Shown here: piece after piece, positions 38,587 to 47,500 of the stretch
Layout: each line of letters begins with the position of its first letter
Position numbering within the stretch: position 1 is the stretch's first letter
Assembly: GCA_964570325.1 (NCBI GenBank)
Contig: CAZMXS010000014.1
Span: 8,108 to 72,107, forward strand
Direction of reading: 5' to 3'
Length of the DNA: 64,000 nucleotides
From: CAZMXS01 sp964570325
Lineage (GTDB): Bacteria > Verrucomicrobiota > Kiritimatiellia > CAIQIC01 > CAZMXS01
The notes under the pieces: generated by a model
The model's input: the letters and a program-made list of their open reading frames with translations, nothing else
The model's database searches: none
Told to the model about the DNA's origin: nothing
Translations under genes and position numbers: made by a program

Positions 38587-39945
38587 TCATTGATTACGGG
38601 TCGCTTCCCTCTGCTCCCGACCGTCCGCCTCGTCCCCGCCCGCCCCATATTCTTGTACCAGCGCCCCCTGCGCGCGCGCCAGGTTCGACAGCGCCGTCAG
38701 ATAGTCATAACGCGCCGCCACATCGCGCGTACGCTGCGCGATCTGGCCCACTTGCGCGGTCAGCAGAAGGGTGATGTCGGCCGCACCTTGTCGGTACTGC
38801 TCCTGCGTGATCCGCCGGGCCTCCTCCGCGCTCTCCAGGCTTTTGCGTGTGACCTGCAGGCGCTGCCAGGCTTCCTGTGCGCCCAAGTGAGCCTGGGTCA
38901 AGTCCAGCTTCAGCCGGTTGCGCGCCTGCTGCTCGTCCGCGCGCGCCGCCTCATACCGGGCGCGTGCCGCCGCCAGCGCGGCGCGCGTGCGAAATCCATC
39001 GAACACGTTCAATTCGCCCAGCACGCCGACGGTATAACTCTGCTGGAAATCGGTGGAGACATCACTGTCCCAGTCGGACGAGCCGAACGCGCTGATCACT
39101 GGCGCATACTCGCGCTGCGCCTTGCGCCACGCCGTCTCCTGGACCCGGGTAAGCAACATGGCTGCCTGCAGTTCGGGTCGGTCCCGGATGGCTTCGGGGT
39201 CGGCGGTGGCCGGCGGCGCCACGGGCTCGCGGATGTCGGCCGGCCGGAGATCCTCGGCCGCCACAACGTCCCGCCCGATCGCGGTGTTCAGCGCCGCCAG
39301 GGCCAAGAGGAATCCATTCTGCGCGCGGATCAGATCCTCGCGCGCCTGCGCCAGTTGCACCTCCAGGTTCAGCACGTCGGTTTTCACGGTCGAACCGGCC
39401 TTGAACCGCTCCTGGGCGACCCGCAGGCTTTCTTCCAGACTCCTCACGGCCTCCGCCTGTACATCAATAAAACCCTGCGCCTGCAGCGCGCTGTAATAGT
39501 TGCGGGTGACCTCGTAAATCAGTTGGTTCCGTACGGCGGCCAGTTGCGCGCCGCCGACCTCCGCGCCGAGGCGGGCCATTTGATTGTCCGCGCCGCGCCG
39601 CAAGTCAAAGAGCCGCCACTGCGCGCTGACGGTGCCGCGCAGGTTCTCCGTGTCATCCGGATGGTTGAAATCCTCCTGCAACGTGGCCGAACGCTGGTTA
39701 AGCCGCATGAAAAACGCCTGCGGCGGGTTGTCGCTGCGCTGGTAGCCGGCGGCGAGATTGACCCACGGGTACCATGCGGATTGCGCCTCCCGCGCCGCCG
39801 CCTGGGCCGCGGTCAGCCGGCGTTGCGCCGCCTCGGCGTCCGGGTTGTTCGCCAGCGCCGCCCGGATGCAGGCATCCAGCGTGATCCCGCGGGCCGCGCC
39901 GGCCAGCGCCGCCCAGACCCCCAACCACGCGATCCATTTGCTCAT
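38587..39945 (-). CDS. TolC-family outer-membrane factor of the RND operon
   Basis: About 452 residues. I chose the ATG at 39945 because GGAGG lies six bases upstream and a signal peptide follows (WIAWLGVWAALAGAARG); an ATG at 39963 is in frame. It overlaps the ArsR stop by 4 bp (ATGA at 39942-39945). Two repeats with coiled-coil segments (QLAQAREDLIRAQNGFLLAL, QTYRQG-like EQYRQGAADITLLL) define the family. It provides the outer-membrane exit duct for the RND pump. Confidence 0.92.
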   Translation of the reverse strand: MSKWIAWLGVWAALAGAARGITLDACIRAALANNPDAEAAQRRLTAAQAAAREAQSAWYPWVNLAAGYQRSDNPPQAFFMRLNQRSATLQEDFNHPDDTENLRGTVSAQWRLFDLRRGADNQMARLGAEVGGAQLAAVRNQLIYEVTRNYYSALQAQGFIDVQAEAVRSLEESLRVAQERFKAGSTVKTDVLNLEVQLAQAREDLIRAQNGFLLALAALNTAIGRDVVAAEDLRPADIREPVAPPATADPEAIRDRPELQAAMLLTRVQETAWRKAQREYAPVISAFGSSDWDSDVSTDFQQSYTVGVLGELNVFDGFRTRAALAAARARYEAARADEQQARNRLKLDLTQAHLGAQEAWQRLQVTRKSLESAEEARRITQEQYRQGAADITLLLTAQVGQIAQRTRDVAARYDYLTALSNLARAQGALVQEYGAGGDEADGREQREATRNQ

Positions 39946-40253
39946 CGTGCACCTCCGTGACATTGAATGCAGTCGAGAATCCGCAGCGACCGCTCATCCG
40001 CCACCGCATACCAAACCTCTTTGCCGCGCCGCTCGGAGCGGAGCAGCCCGACCCGCTTCATCTGGTTCAAATGCTGGGATGCCGCCGCCTGCGGCAGCCC
40101 CGTCCCCGCCATCACCGCATGCACCGGCGCCCGGCGCGCCTGGCGCAACAGCGCGATGATGCGCAGCCGCTGCGGATGCGCCAGCAAGCGCAGCACCTGC
40201 GCCGAGCGTTCGAGCAACTCGACCGGCAGTCCGGCTGCTGATTTCGTTTTCAT
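39942..40253 (-). CDS. ArsR-family transcriptional repressor with C-terminal CxxC
   Basis: About 103 residues from the ATG at 40253. A winged-helix domain shows RLLAHPQRLRIIALLRQ and the recognition region GLPQAAASQHLNQMKRVGLL. There are no classical ArsR alpha-3 (CVC) cysteines; instead the last residues read LDCIQCHGGAR, a CxxCH motif that could sense metal, sulfide or oxidants. It heads the TolC-adaptor-RND operon and overlaps the next start by 4 bp, so it most likely autoregulates the pump. No Shine-Dalgarno is visible; see the promoter entry for a possible leaderless start. Confidence 0.9.
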   Translation of the reverse strand: MKTKSAAGLPVELLERSAQVLRLLAHPQRLRIIALLRQARRAPVHAVMAGTGLPQAAASQHLNQMKRVGLLRSERRGKEVWYAVADERSLRILDCIQCHGGAR

Positions 40254-40259
40254 GGCACC

Positions 40260-40287
40260 AATATATAGTAATATCATTATATGTCAA
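40260..40287 (-). promoter_or_regulatory. Promoter/operator of the arsR-efflux operon
   Basis: Minus strand: a perfect TTGACA (40282-40287), a 16-base spacer, then TATATT (40260-40265). Initiation seven bases on would fall at or next to the A of the ATG at 40253, giving a leaderless message. A perfect TATAAT (40276-40281) directly abuts the -35 and could serve a second promoter. The spacer forms an imperfect AT-rich palindrome (ATATAATGATATTACTATAT), the kind of dyad bound by ArsR repressors. Confidence 0.65.
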
Positions 40288-40457
40288 TTAGTAAATATAA
40301 ATGGCGGTCGGCGACCATGGACAGCGGCCGCATCCCTGCCGGATGTTGATTGTGGCATCCGCGCGCACACGGCTCTCGGCGCGGCGGGCGGGTGGCCGGC
40401 GCGCCCGCACTTTGAACTTTGAAGCCGGCCCTTTTCCCGCTACCGTGCCGGTCCATC

Positions 40458-42116
40458 ATGAAAAGAGATCTGGCACGGCTGGCCAACACGGAGTTTGATG
40501 TGGTCATCATCGGCGGCGGCGTCTACGGTTTGAGCGCGGCTTGGGACGCGGTGCGGCGCGGACTGACCGTCGCCGTGTTGGAAAAGGCCGATTGGGGGCA
40601 CGCCGCCACCGCCGGCTGCTTCAAGCTCGTCCACGGCGGCCTGCGCTACCTCCAGAACCTGGACTTCATCCGTATGCGAACCGCGATCGTGGAGCGGCGC
40701 CGGATGATGTTCATGGCGCCGCATCTGGTCCAGCCGCTGCCGTTTATCCTGCCCTGCTACGGTCACGCCATCCGCGGCCCCGAGTTCATGTGGGCCGGGT
40801 TGCTGGCCAACGACCTCATAAGCGCCGATCGGAATGCGGGCCTCGATGCCGCGCATCGCATCCCCGCCGGTCGCATCATCTCCGCCGCCGCCTGCGCGGA
40901 CCAACTACCGGCCATCCGCCGGCGGGGACTCAGCGGCGGGGCGCAGTTTCATGACGCGCAAATGTACAGCGCCGAGCGCCTTTGCCTGGCGTTCGGGCTC
41001 TCCGCGCACGACCACGGGGCGGCCCTCGCGAATTACGCCGAAGTCATCGGCTTCGTCCGCGAGGCCGGCGCACTCCGGGCCGCCTGCGTCCGCGACCAAT
41101 TGGGCGGGAGCGAGTTTGCCGTACGCGGCCGGTTGTTCATCAACATGACCAATGCCTGGTCCGAAATCGTAATCCGTCTGGCCGCCGGCCAGCCACCGGA
41201 GCGCGCCGTGCTGCGCACCAAGGGCATCCAGGTGCTGACGCGCCCGTTTTCCGACCGCGTGGGGTTTGCGGTCGAAACGCAGCAAAAGGACACCACCGCC
41301 CTGATCACGCGCGGCGGCCGAAACCTGTTTATCACTCCCTGGCGCGGCCTTTCATTTATGGGCCAGACCGACAAGCTCTACCGCGGCGACCCCGATGCCG
41401 CGCGCATCACGGGCGCGGATGTGGACGAATTTCTTACCGAGTTCAACCGCGCCTGCCCGGGCGCCAACCTGGCACGCGCCGATGTGCGTTTCTGGGTCGG
41501 TGGACTCATTCCAGTCGGCAACGATGACCCCAATCCCGAAGTGGCCAAGTTCTCCCGCAAGTTCGAAATTCTCGACCATGCCGCCGAGGGCATCCCCAAC
41601 CTGGTCAGCGTCAACGGGGCTAAATACACCGTCTGCCGCCACGCCGCGGAAAAAACCGTCAACCTCGCGCTGCGCAAGCTCGGCCGGCCCCATCGCCCCA
41701 GCGACACCGGCCACGCCCGTCTGCGCGGCGGCGCCATCGCCGATTTCGACGCCTTTCTCCGAGCCGCGCTCGCCCAACCGATGGTGGACGAAAAAACCAC
41801 GCGCCACCTGGTTTTCAGCTACGGCACGGAAATAGAGCGTATTCGGGCCTATGGCCGCGCCGACCCGGATGCGCTGCGGCACATCCGCGGCTCGTCCGAA
41901 GTGCTTCGCGCCGAGGTGCTCCACGCCGTGCGCGAAGAGATGGCGCAGAAACTGGCCGATGTCGTCATGCGCCGCACCGACCTTGGCACCGCCGGCCATC
42001 CCGGCCACGCGGCGCTGGAAGATTGCGCGGCCATCATGGCCGCCGAGTTGGAATGGTCCGCGGAACGCCAGGCTCGGGAAGTATCGGAAACCGAAAAGTT
42101 GTTTGCGCTTGAGTAA
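40458..42116 (+). CDS. glpD: FAD-dependent glycerol-3-phosphate dehydrogenase
   Basis: 552 residues from the ATG at 40458; the frame opens slightly earlier at a TTG with no supporting site. The N-terminal dinucleotide-binding motif is VVIIGGGVYGLSAAWDA, followed by the family signature LVHGGLRYLQ. The C-terminal cap domain contains the LVSVNGAKYTVCRHAAE segment. It oxidises sn-glycerol-3-phosphate to dihydroxyacetone phosphate at the inner membrane and passes electrons to quinone or an anaerobic acceptor. There is no glycerol kinase or GlpB/C next to it. It is convergent with the protease gene, with only 3 bp between stops. Confidence 0.9.
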   Translation: MKRDLARLANTEFDVVIIGGGVYGLSAAWDAVRRGLTVAVLEKADWGHAATAGCFKLVHGGLRYLQNLDFIRMRTAIVERRRMMFMAPHLVQPLPFILPCYGHAIRGPEFMWAGLLANDLISADRNAGLDAAHRIPAGRIISAAACADQLPAIRRRGLSGGAQFHDAQMYSAERLCLAFGLSAHDHGAALANYAEVIGFVREAGALRAACVRDQLGGSEFAVRGRLFINMTNAWSEIVIRLAAGQPPERAVLRTKGIQVLTRPFSDRVGFAVETQQKDTTALITRGGRNLFITPWRGLSFMGQTDKLYRGDPDAARITGADVDEFLTEFNRACPGANLARADVRFWVGGLIPVGNDDPNPEVAKFSRKFEILDHAAEGIPNLVSVNGAKYTVCRHAAEKTVNLALRKLGRPHRPSDTGHARLRGGAIADFDAFLRAALAQPMVDEKTTRHLVFSYGTEIERIRAYGRADPDALRHIRGSSEVLRAEVLHAVREEMAQKLADVVMRRTDLGTAGHPGHAALEDCAAIMAAELEWSAERQAREVSETEKLFALE

Positions 42117-42119
42117 CGG

Positions 42120-44162
42120 CTACGGCGCGGCCGACAGACAAGCGTTGTCGAATTGTAGTGCGCCGCCCGGCCCCGCGCCGCTGACACCCACCACGAATCG
42201 CGCCCAGGCGGTTCCGGCCGGCGCTTTCGCTTGCACGGTCTTCTGGGTCCAGTGCTCGCCCACGCCGTCCAGGCGGGTGGTCGCGACGCTCAACGGTTCG
42301 CCGAAACTCGCCGCATAGAACTCCAGTTTCAATTCCTGCACGGCGGCGGTCCAGACGCCCCCGCAACAGCCTTGGTCCGCCCAGAACCAGGCCGAGGCCT
42401 GGTAGGTGGTCGCCGGTTCGGCTACCGCATCTTGCCACCATCCGCCGTAGCCCGCGCCCGCCCACGTTCCGCGAATCGCCGCCGCCCACTCGCCGCCGCG
42501 CGCGCGCCAGTTCACGCGGCAGACGTTGTCCCACGTGCTCCCATGCTCGTCCGGCGCGTACCAGGCCCAGTTATATGCGTTGGTGTCGGCGTTCCCGGGA
42601 ATTTCGAAACTGGCGTTGCGCAGCCGGTTGGGCGGATGGGGTTGCTCCGCCAGCCGATAGATGCGCAGGGGCGGCGCCGCATTGGTGTCGGTAAAGGCCA
42701 GCCAGAAGTTGGTGGCGGTCGCATAGGCGCTGATTCCGGTCCAACCCGCGCCGGCCAAGCCGCTGCTTGCCTCCAGCCGGTAAGTCCGCCCCTGCGCCGC
42801 CGCCCACTGGCTGACGAACGCACCGCCCACGGCGGCCAGATTGGTCGGCGCCGGTGCGCCGCTCGCCGGCCGGAGCGCGCCATCGCCGATCAATACCATG
42901 CCATACCACCAAGATGGCGCCTCCACCGGATAGATCGGATAAATCGCGTTGTACCACTGTTTGAAAGCCTCCCCAAAACAGGCGCCCGCCGCGAGCGGCT
43001 CATAAAAATAACTGTCGCCCCACATGCCGCCGGTCTTCGTGCTGCCCCAGCTTAACAATCCGGCGTCGTTGGTGTTGAACGCCGCCGTGCCCGCCAAATT
43101 GTCAGCGGCCATGTAGTCCGACCCCGAACAAACAAAGAAAGAATAGAACAACGCCGGCGGCGTCAGCTCGCGGTACCGCGCCACGTAAGCGTAGTCGAAC
43201 AAAGTCCGCCCGCTGTAGTAGAAACCGTGGCCGCCGGAGTAGCCGTGGGAACGTAGAAACACCATTTCGTAGCTCCGGTTCATCCGGTTGGTGATATATT
43301 CCGCGGCGGTGGTGGTTTCCACGTCCATCACGCCTCCGGCGTAATCGTCGCCGTAAATTCGCGCCAGATTATGCGCGTCGTTCGCGGCATCGTCAGTCCA
43401 ATCGTCGTCAATGTACGCCAGCGCCCGGCGATCGGGAACCAGGAGCCGCTGGCGATAGCGGTGATCTTTGCTGAAGTAGTTTTTCAGCAGCGCGGTCTCG
43501 GCGCCCAGGCTGGCCAGCGGGGAGGGTTTCAGCCGGCTGACCCAGATTTCCACGTCGAGGTCGCCCTGCCAGGTGTCGTACTTGCCGGCGGCAAAGGGAG
43601 GCGCATTGGTCAAGTCCAGCCAGGTTCCATTCAAGTCCATATAGAATATGTCACACGGAAAATCGGTATACCCCCAGCCCCAGATCCAGTCATTCATCTC
43701 GAACACGATGTGGGGGATATCGCCGATCAACACGGCCCCCGCCAGGGATGCCGGCGTGCTGTAAAGCCCCGCCAGGTATGCCCGTAATTCCGGCGCACTC
43801 CCGGCGTCGTACCGGTACAACTCCGGGACAAAGCCCGCCGCGCCCAAATCGGCCAAATACTGCTCCAGCTCGCGGGCGAGCGCGGCGCAAACGTTGGAAT
43901 GCACCACCACGCAGACACGACTGGTGGCCGCGCCGGATCGCGCGGACGCTTGCGGCGCGCGCGCGAAACCCATGGGTGTCAACCGCGCCGGCCCGGCGTC
44001 ACGCGGGACGGCGTGCAACGGCGGCGGCCGGCCGGAAGGATCCATCCAGCGGGTTACCGCAGGCGCCCGCGCCTTCGTCTCCGGCGCGCTGCGAGCTGAT
44101 GTCAACCATGCTCCCAAAAACACCATCAACAGCGTTAACCATGCGGACAGCCACTTTTTCAT
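42120..44162 (-). CDS. Secreted gingipain-like (C25/caspase-fold) cysteine protease
   Basis: 680 residues. The signal peptide is WLTLLMVFLGAWLTSARS and a propeptide-like stretch follows. The catalytic dyad is visible: His306 in VFLRSHGYSGGHG and Cys345 in FYSFFVCSGSDYM, the same spacing and context as the caspase-like gingipain family. Upstream, VLIGDIPHIVFEMND and YTDFPCDIFYMDLNG match the conserved beta-strands of these proteases. The last 150 residues form a carbohydrate-binding-like beta-sandwich (ASFEIPGNADTNAYNW). Acts outside the cell; target unknown. A GAGG Shine-Dalgarno precedes the start. Confidence 0.85.
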   Translation of the reverse strand: MKKWLSAWLTLLMVFLGAWLTSARSAPETKARAPAVTRWMDPSGRPPPLHAVPRDAGPARLTPMGFARAPQASARSGAATSRVCVVVHSNVCAALARELEQYLADLGAAGFVPELYRYDAGSAPELRAYLAGLYSTPASLAGAVLIGDIPHIVFEMNDWIWGWGYTDFPCDIFYMDLNGTWLDLTNAPPFAAGKYDTWQGDLDVEIWVSRLKPSPLASLGAETALLKNYFSKDHRYRQRLLVPDRRALAYIDDDWTDDAANDAHNLARIYGDDYAGGVMDVETTTAAEYITNRMNRSYEMVFLRSHGYSGGHGFYYSGRTLFDYAYVARYRELTPPALFYSFFVCSGSDYMAADNLAGTAAFNTNDAGLLSWGSTKTGGMWGDSYFYEPLAAGACFGEAFKQWYNAIYPIYPVEAPSWWYGMVLIGDGALRPASGAPAPTNLAAVGGAFVSQWAAAQGRTYRLEASSGLAGAGWTGISAYATATNFWLAFTDTNAAPPLRIYRLAEQPHPPNRLRNASFEIPGNADTNAYNWAWYAPDEHGSTWDNVCRVNWRARGGEWAAAIRGTWAGAGYGGWWQDAVAEPATTYQASAWFWADQGCCGGVWTAAVQELKLEFYAASFGEPLSVATTRLDGVGEHWTQKTVQAKAPAGTAWARFVVGVSGAGPGGALQFDNACLSAAP

Positions 44163-44577
44163 GTTACCTCGATTGATATATAATTACCCGGCGCTTGGCC
44201 TGGCGGATAGCGCCAACTGACCCCGCCCCAATGTGTCGTTTGCTGATGCGGTCGCCATGAATATGACCCCGGGGCGGCGGCGACAGCGAGTCTGGCTATC
44301 CGGCAGTCGGGGCAGGCCATCCGCAGCTATCCGCGGATCAAGCCCATGCCGCAATGGCTTGGATTGCCGCTCGCTCAAATGCGATTTTTTCGGGCGGCTA
44401 TTGTAATCCCCGAGTGGCGCGACGCGACTGTTGACGCCTGCCATGCCCCCTGGCGGGAGGCGCCTGTCCCGCGCGGCATGTGAGCGACGCCGCATGGGGT
44501 ATCCGGGTTACATCTCCACCCCGCCGCCGGGATCATCGCTCGCGACCGCACTTCCCACGTCCCAATGGTCATGTGGA
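44163..44577. other. Intergenic gap with a short hairpin repeat
   Basis: About 415 bases upstream of the protease gene and downstream of the vWA protein gene. No gene was seen. It contains one copy of the hairpin repeat listed at 44451-44476 and an A/T-rich stretch near 44175 that may hold the protease promoter. Confidence 0.5.
44451..44476. repeat. Dispersed GC-rich hairpin repeat, copy 1
   Basis: GCGGGA (44453-44458) pairs with TCCCGC (44467-44472) around an 8-base loop, followed by GCGGCATGTGA. A similar unit with GCGGCAAGTGA follows the hairpin at 49749-49770. Confidence 0.4.
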
Positions 44578-47500
44578 CTATGGCCCGCTGACCACGTTGG
44601 CGTTGATGTAATACAAGGGCGCGGCCCGATCCGGCAGCGTGAGTGTGACCGCCGTCACATCGCCGGTGGCCGTGACGGTCTGGGGCGCGGCGCCGTCCAT
44701 GACGGCAGACCATGTCACCAGGTTGGTGGACCAGTCAAAGCGGTAGGTCACCGTCGGGCGGCTCTGGAAGGCAAACCGCAACTGCCCGGTGGCCGGCATG
44801 AAATGAATCAGCGTGGACACAGCCAGATGCGAGGCCCTGTTCGTCGGATCGGTCAGCAGCACCAGCAGCTCGATGTTGTCGTTGAAGGTGTCGCCATCCG
44901 AATCGGCGGCATAGATGCTGGTTCCATAATCGCGCGCCTCGGCGACATCGGACAGGGTGTCACCGTCCGTGTCAATAGAGGTCAACGTGATAACCCCCAG
45001 ATTGGTTTCGGCTCCGGCTTGAACCACGATCCCGGTGCGGCTTTCGGTCGCATAGCCCCGCGCATTGACCGCCGCCGTGTAAGTGCCGGTCGGGATGACG
45101 ATCCGGAAAACTCCGCTGGCCGGAGTAATCGCGGCGCCGGATCCGCCCGATCCGCGGACGGTCACATCAATGCCCGCATTATCGGTATCCAGCGGCGCCA
45201 CGGCGACCCCGCGGATGACGCCGGCGCGGGCCGGATCCAGATACGTGATCCCGTCCCGCAGCACAACCCGATTGTCCGCCGCGTCGCGTACCAGCGCGGA
45301 TACCAGCACAAAATCGCCGTTGGAAACAATCCCGAGACTAAAGTTGGTCACGACCGCGCTGAATGGAACCCAGGGAAGCGCATCCAGATTGGGCGAAATG
45401 CCGATCTTCATCTGGGTCGCGTCCGGCGCGACATTCAGCGTCAGCGTGACGGTGTTGGTGTCCGTACAACGCGCGCCGTAGTTGATCGAGAGGTTCCCAT
45501 TGGGCGGCTCGTAATCCATGCGCGGCCGGCCCATGAAGATGGCGCTGGGCACACCGCGGCGGCCGGAGGCGTCCAGCGGGGTGATAGTGTAATAGTAAAC
45601 TTGGTTGTTGATCAGCGGGGCGTCAAGGTAAAAGCCGCCGTTGGTTGTGGCCGGAATGTTCGTTATCACCATGAAAGGCCCAAGAACATTGGTGGCACGG
45701 GCCAACTCCACCTCGTGGTAGCCGCGTTCAGCGGAGAATGTGATGATGTTCTGGCCCGGCCGCGGGAACAGATTGGTCATGCTCTCTTCCGGGCAAGCAT
45801 CCGTGAACCAGTCATGGACTCGCGCAATCACGGGCGGCATCAACGCATCGTCCATATAATCCAATGGGTTCGAGCCGTGGTCCACTTCGGACCTGTCGGT
45901 CTCGCCTCCGCCGTCCGTGTCCAGGCAGTCCGGTGCAGTGCCGCGCTGGTATTCGTCTCCGTTGCTCAATCCATCACCGTCGGCATCGCCGCCGGCGTCG
46001 GATACGAAGGGACTAAGGCCACGGTGGCGGATTTCATAGCGGTTGGGCATGCCGTCGCCGTCGGTGTCGCCGCCCTCGCCCTCGTAAATGTGGAAGGCGC
46101 CATGTTCAATCCGCGTAAAGGGGCGTCCGTAGTTGTCGGTGCCAGTTGCCCGCAGTCCAACCTGATAGCTGCCAGTAATACAGGGCGGATTGGTCTCCGC
46201 GTAGCCGCCGCCGGATCCGCTGTACTCCGTCGTGGCCGCAAACTCGGCGGCATAAACGCCGTCGCCGGCCCGGCCGTCATACGCGCCGCCGTCGTCCCGC
46301 AGACGCAGGAAGACCGGCGAACGGCCGGGGTGGGTGACAGTGGCCAAGACGTCGGCGTTGCGGATCGGCCCGCGTCCATCGGACAGCACGGCCACGATCG
46401 GCATCGGCAAGCCGCGCAAGTAGAGGCCATTCTGCGCGTAGATCGCGTCCACACCGTGGAACTGGGCGAAGTAGAGCCAGACCTGCGCGCCTTGGCGGTT
46501 GCGGCCGGACACGACCAGCAGGTAGGATTGGGAGTCGGCCCCCATGTTCGTGACGGTCAGACTCCACGTCCCGTTGGTCATTGTGTCCAGGCGGAACACC
46601 TTGTGGAAGTCAGGATCCCAAAAGTGGCCGGAGGGATCGAGGTTGGTGACGGTGTAGCCGCCGTCCGGGGGTGGCAGCGGATTGCCGTCAGGTTGCTTAA
46701 CCGTCAGGTCCAGGCCGCTGCCGCTGGATCCGGCGTACAGGCTGATGACGGCGTTCTCGATGCCGCCCTCCACGAGATTTAGCGTGAAGGTTCTGGCGGC
46801 GCGGCCGGAGAGCAGCCCGCGCGCATCGAGAAATCGTTCGCGGCGATGGATGCGCTCGCTCGATTGCAGAAATACGTCCGCGAGGTCCAGTAGCATGGAG
46901 TTGGTGCTGGCCGTGGCGGATGCGGCGCGCCGGGTGCCGGAGCCGTTGGTCAGCGCCGGCACCTCGTAGTACCGGCCGGATGTCTCGTTCGCCATTGTCT
47001 GGAGCAAGTTCTTGTCACAGCCGGAGCCCAGCGCAATGGTCTCAATGCGGGTGCCAGTGGCGTCGTACAGCGCTTTCACCGCGGCATAATCCACGTCCTC
47101 GTTCTGGTGGCCGTCGCTCAACAGGACAACCCATCGTTCAGCATCCGGCTGGCCGCGATCCATGATCTCCTTGGCGCCCCAATAGAGGCCGTCGCCAATC
47201 GAGGTGTAGCCGGTCGGAGCCAGCATGTCGCCGCCGGGATTGGTGTCATCAATCAGCAGATTGACCAGATCGCGCTCAAACTGGCTGTTCATGACGCCCA
47301 GGTGCCAGATGGTCTGGCCGTCATAGTAGAGATTGGTGCCGTCCGGCTCAATCTGGTTGCCGTTGAACCGCACCACTCCGATCTGGTCATCGCTGCCGGA
47401 GGCGTCAATGAAGAGCTGGGCCGCGTTGCGCATGGCCTCGTAGCGCGGTGTGTCGCCCGAAAGCATGCCCATGCTGCCCGAACGATCCAGCACCAGCATC

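Noticed and set aside
44431..46782. 783-codon plus-strand frame opposite the vWA protein
   Set aside because: Antisense to a gene with clear motifs; composition typical of GC-rich shadow frames.
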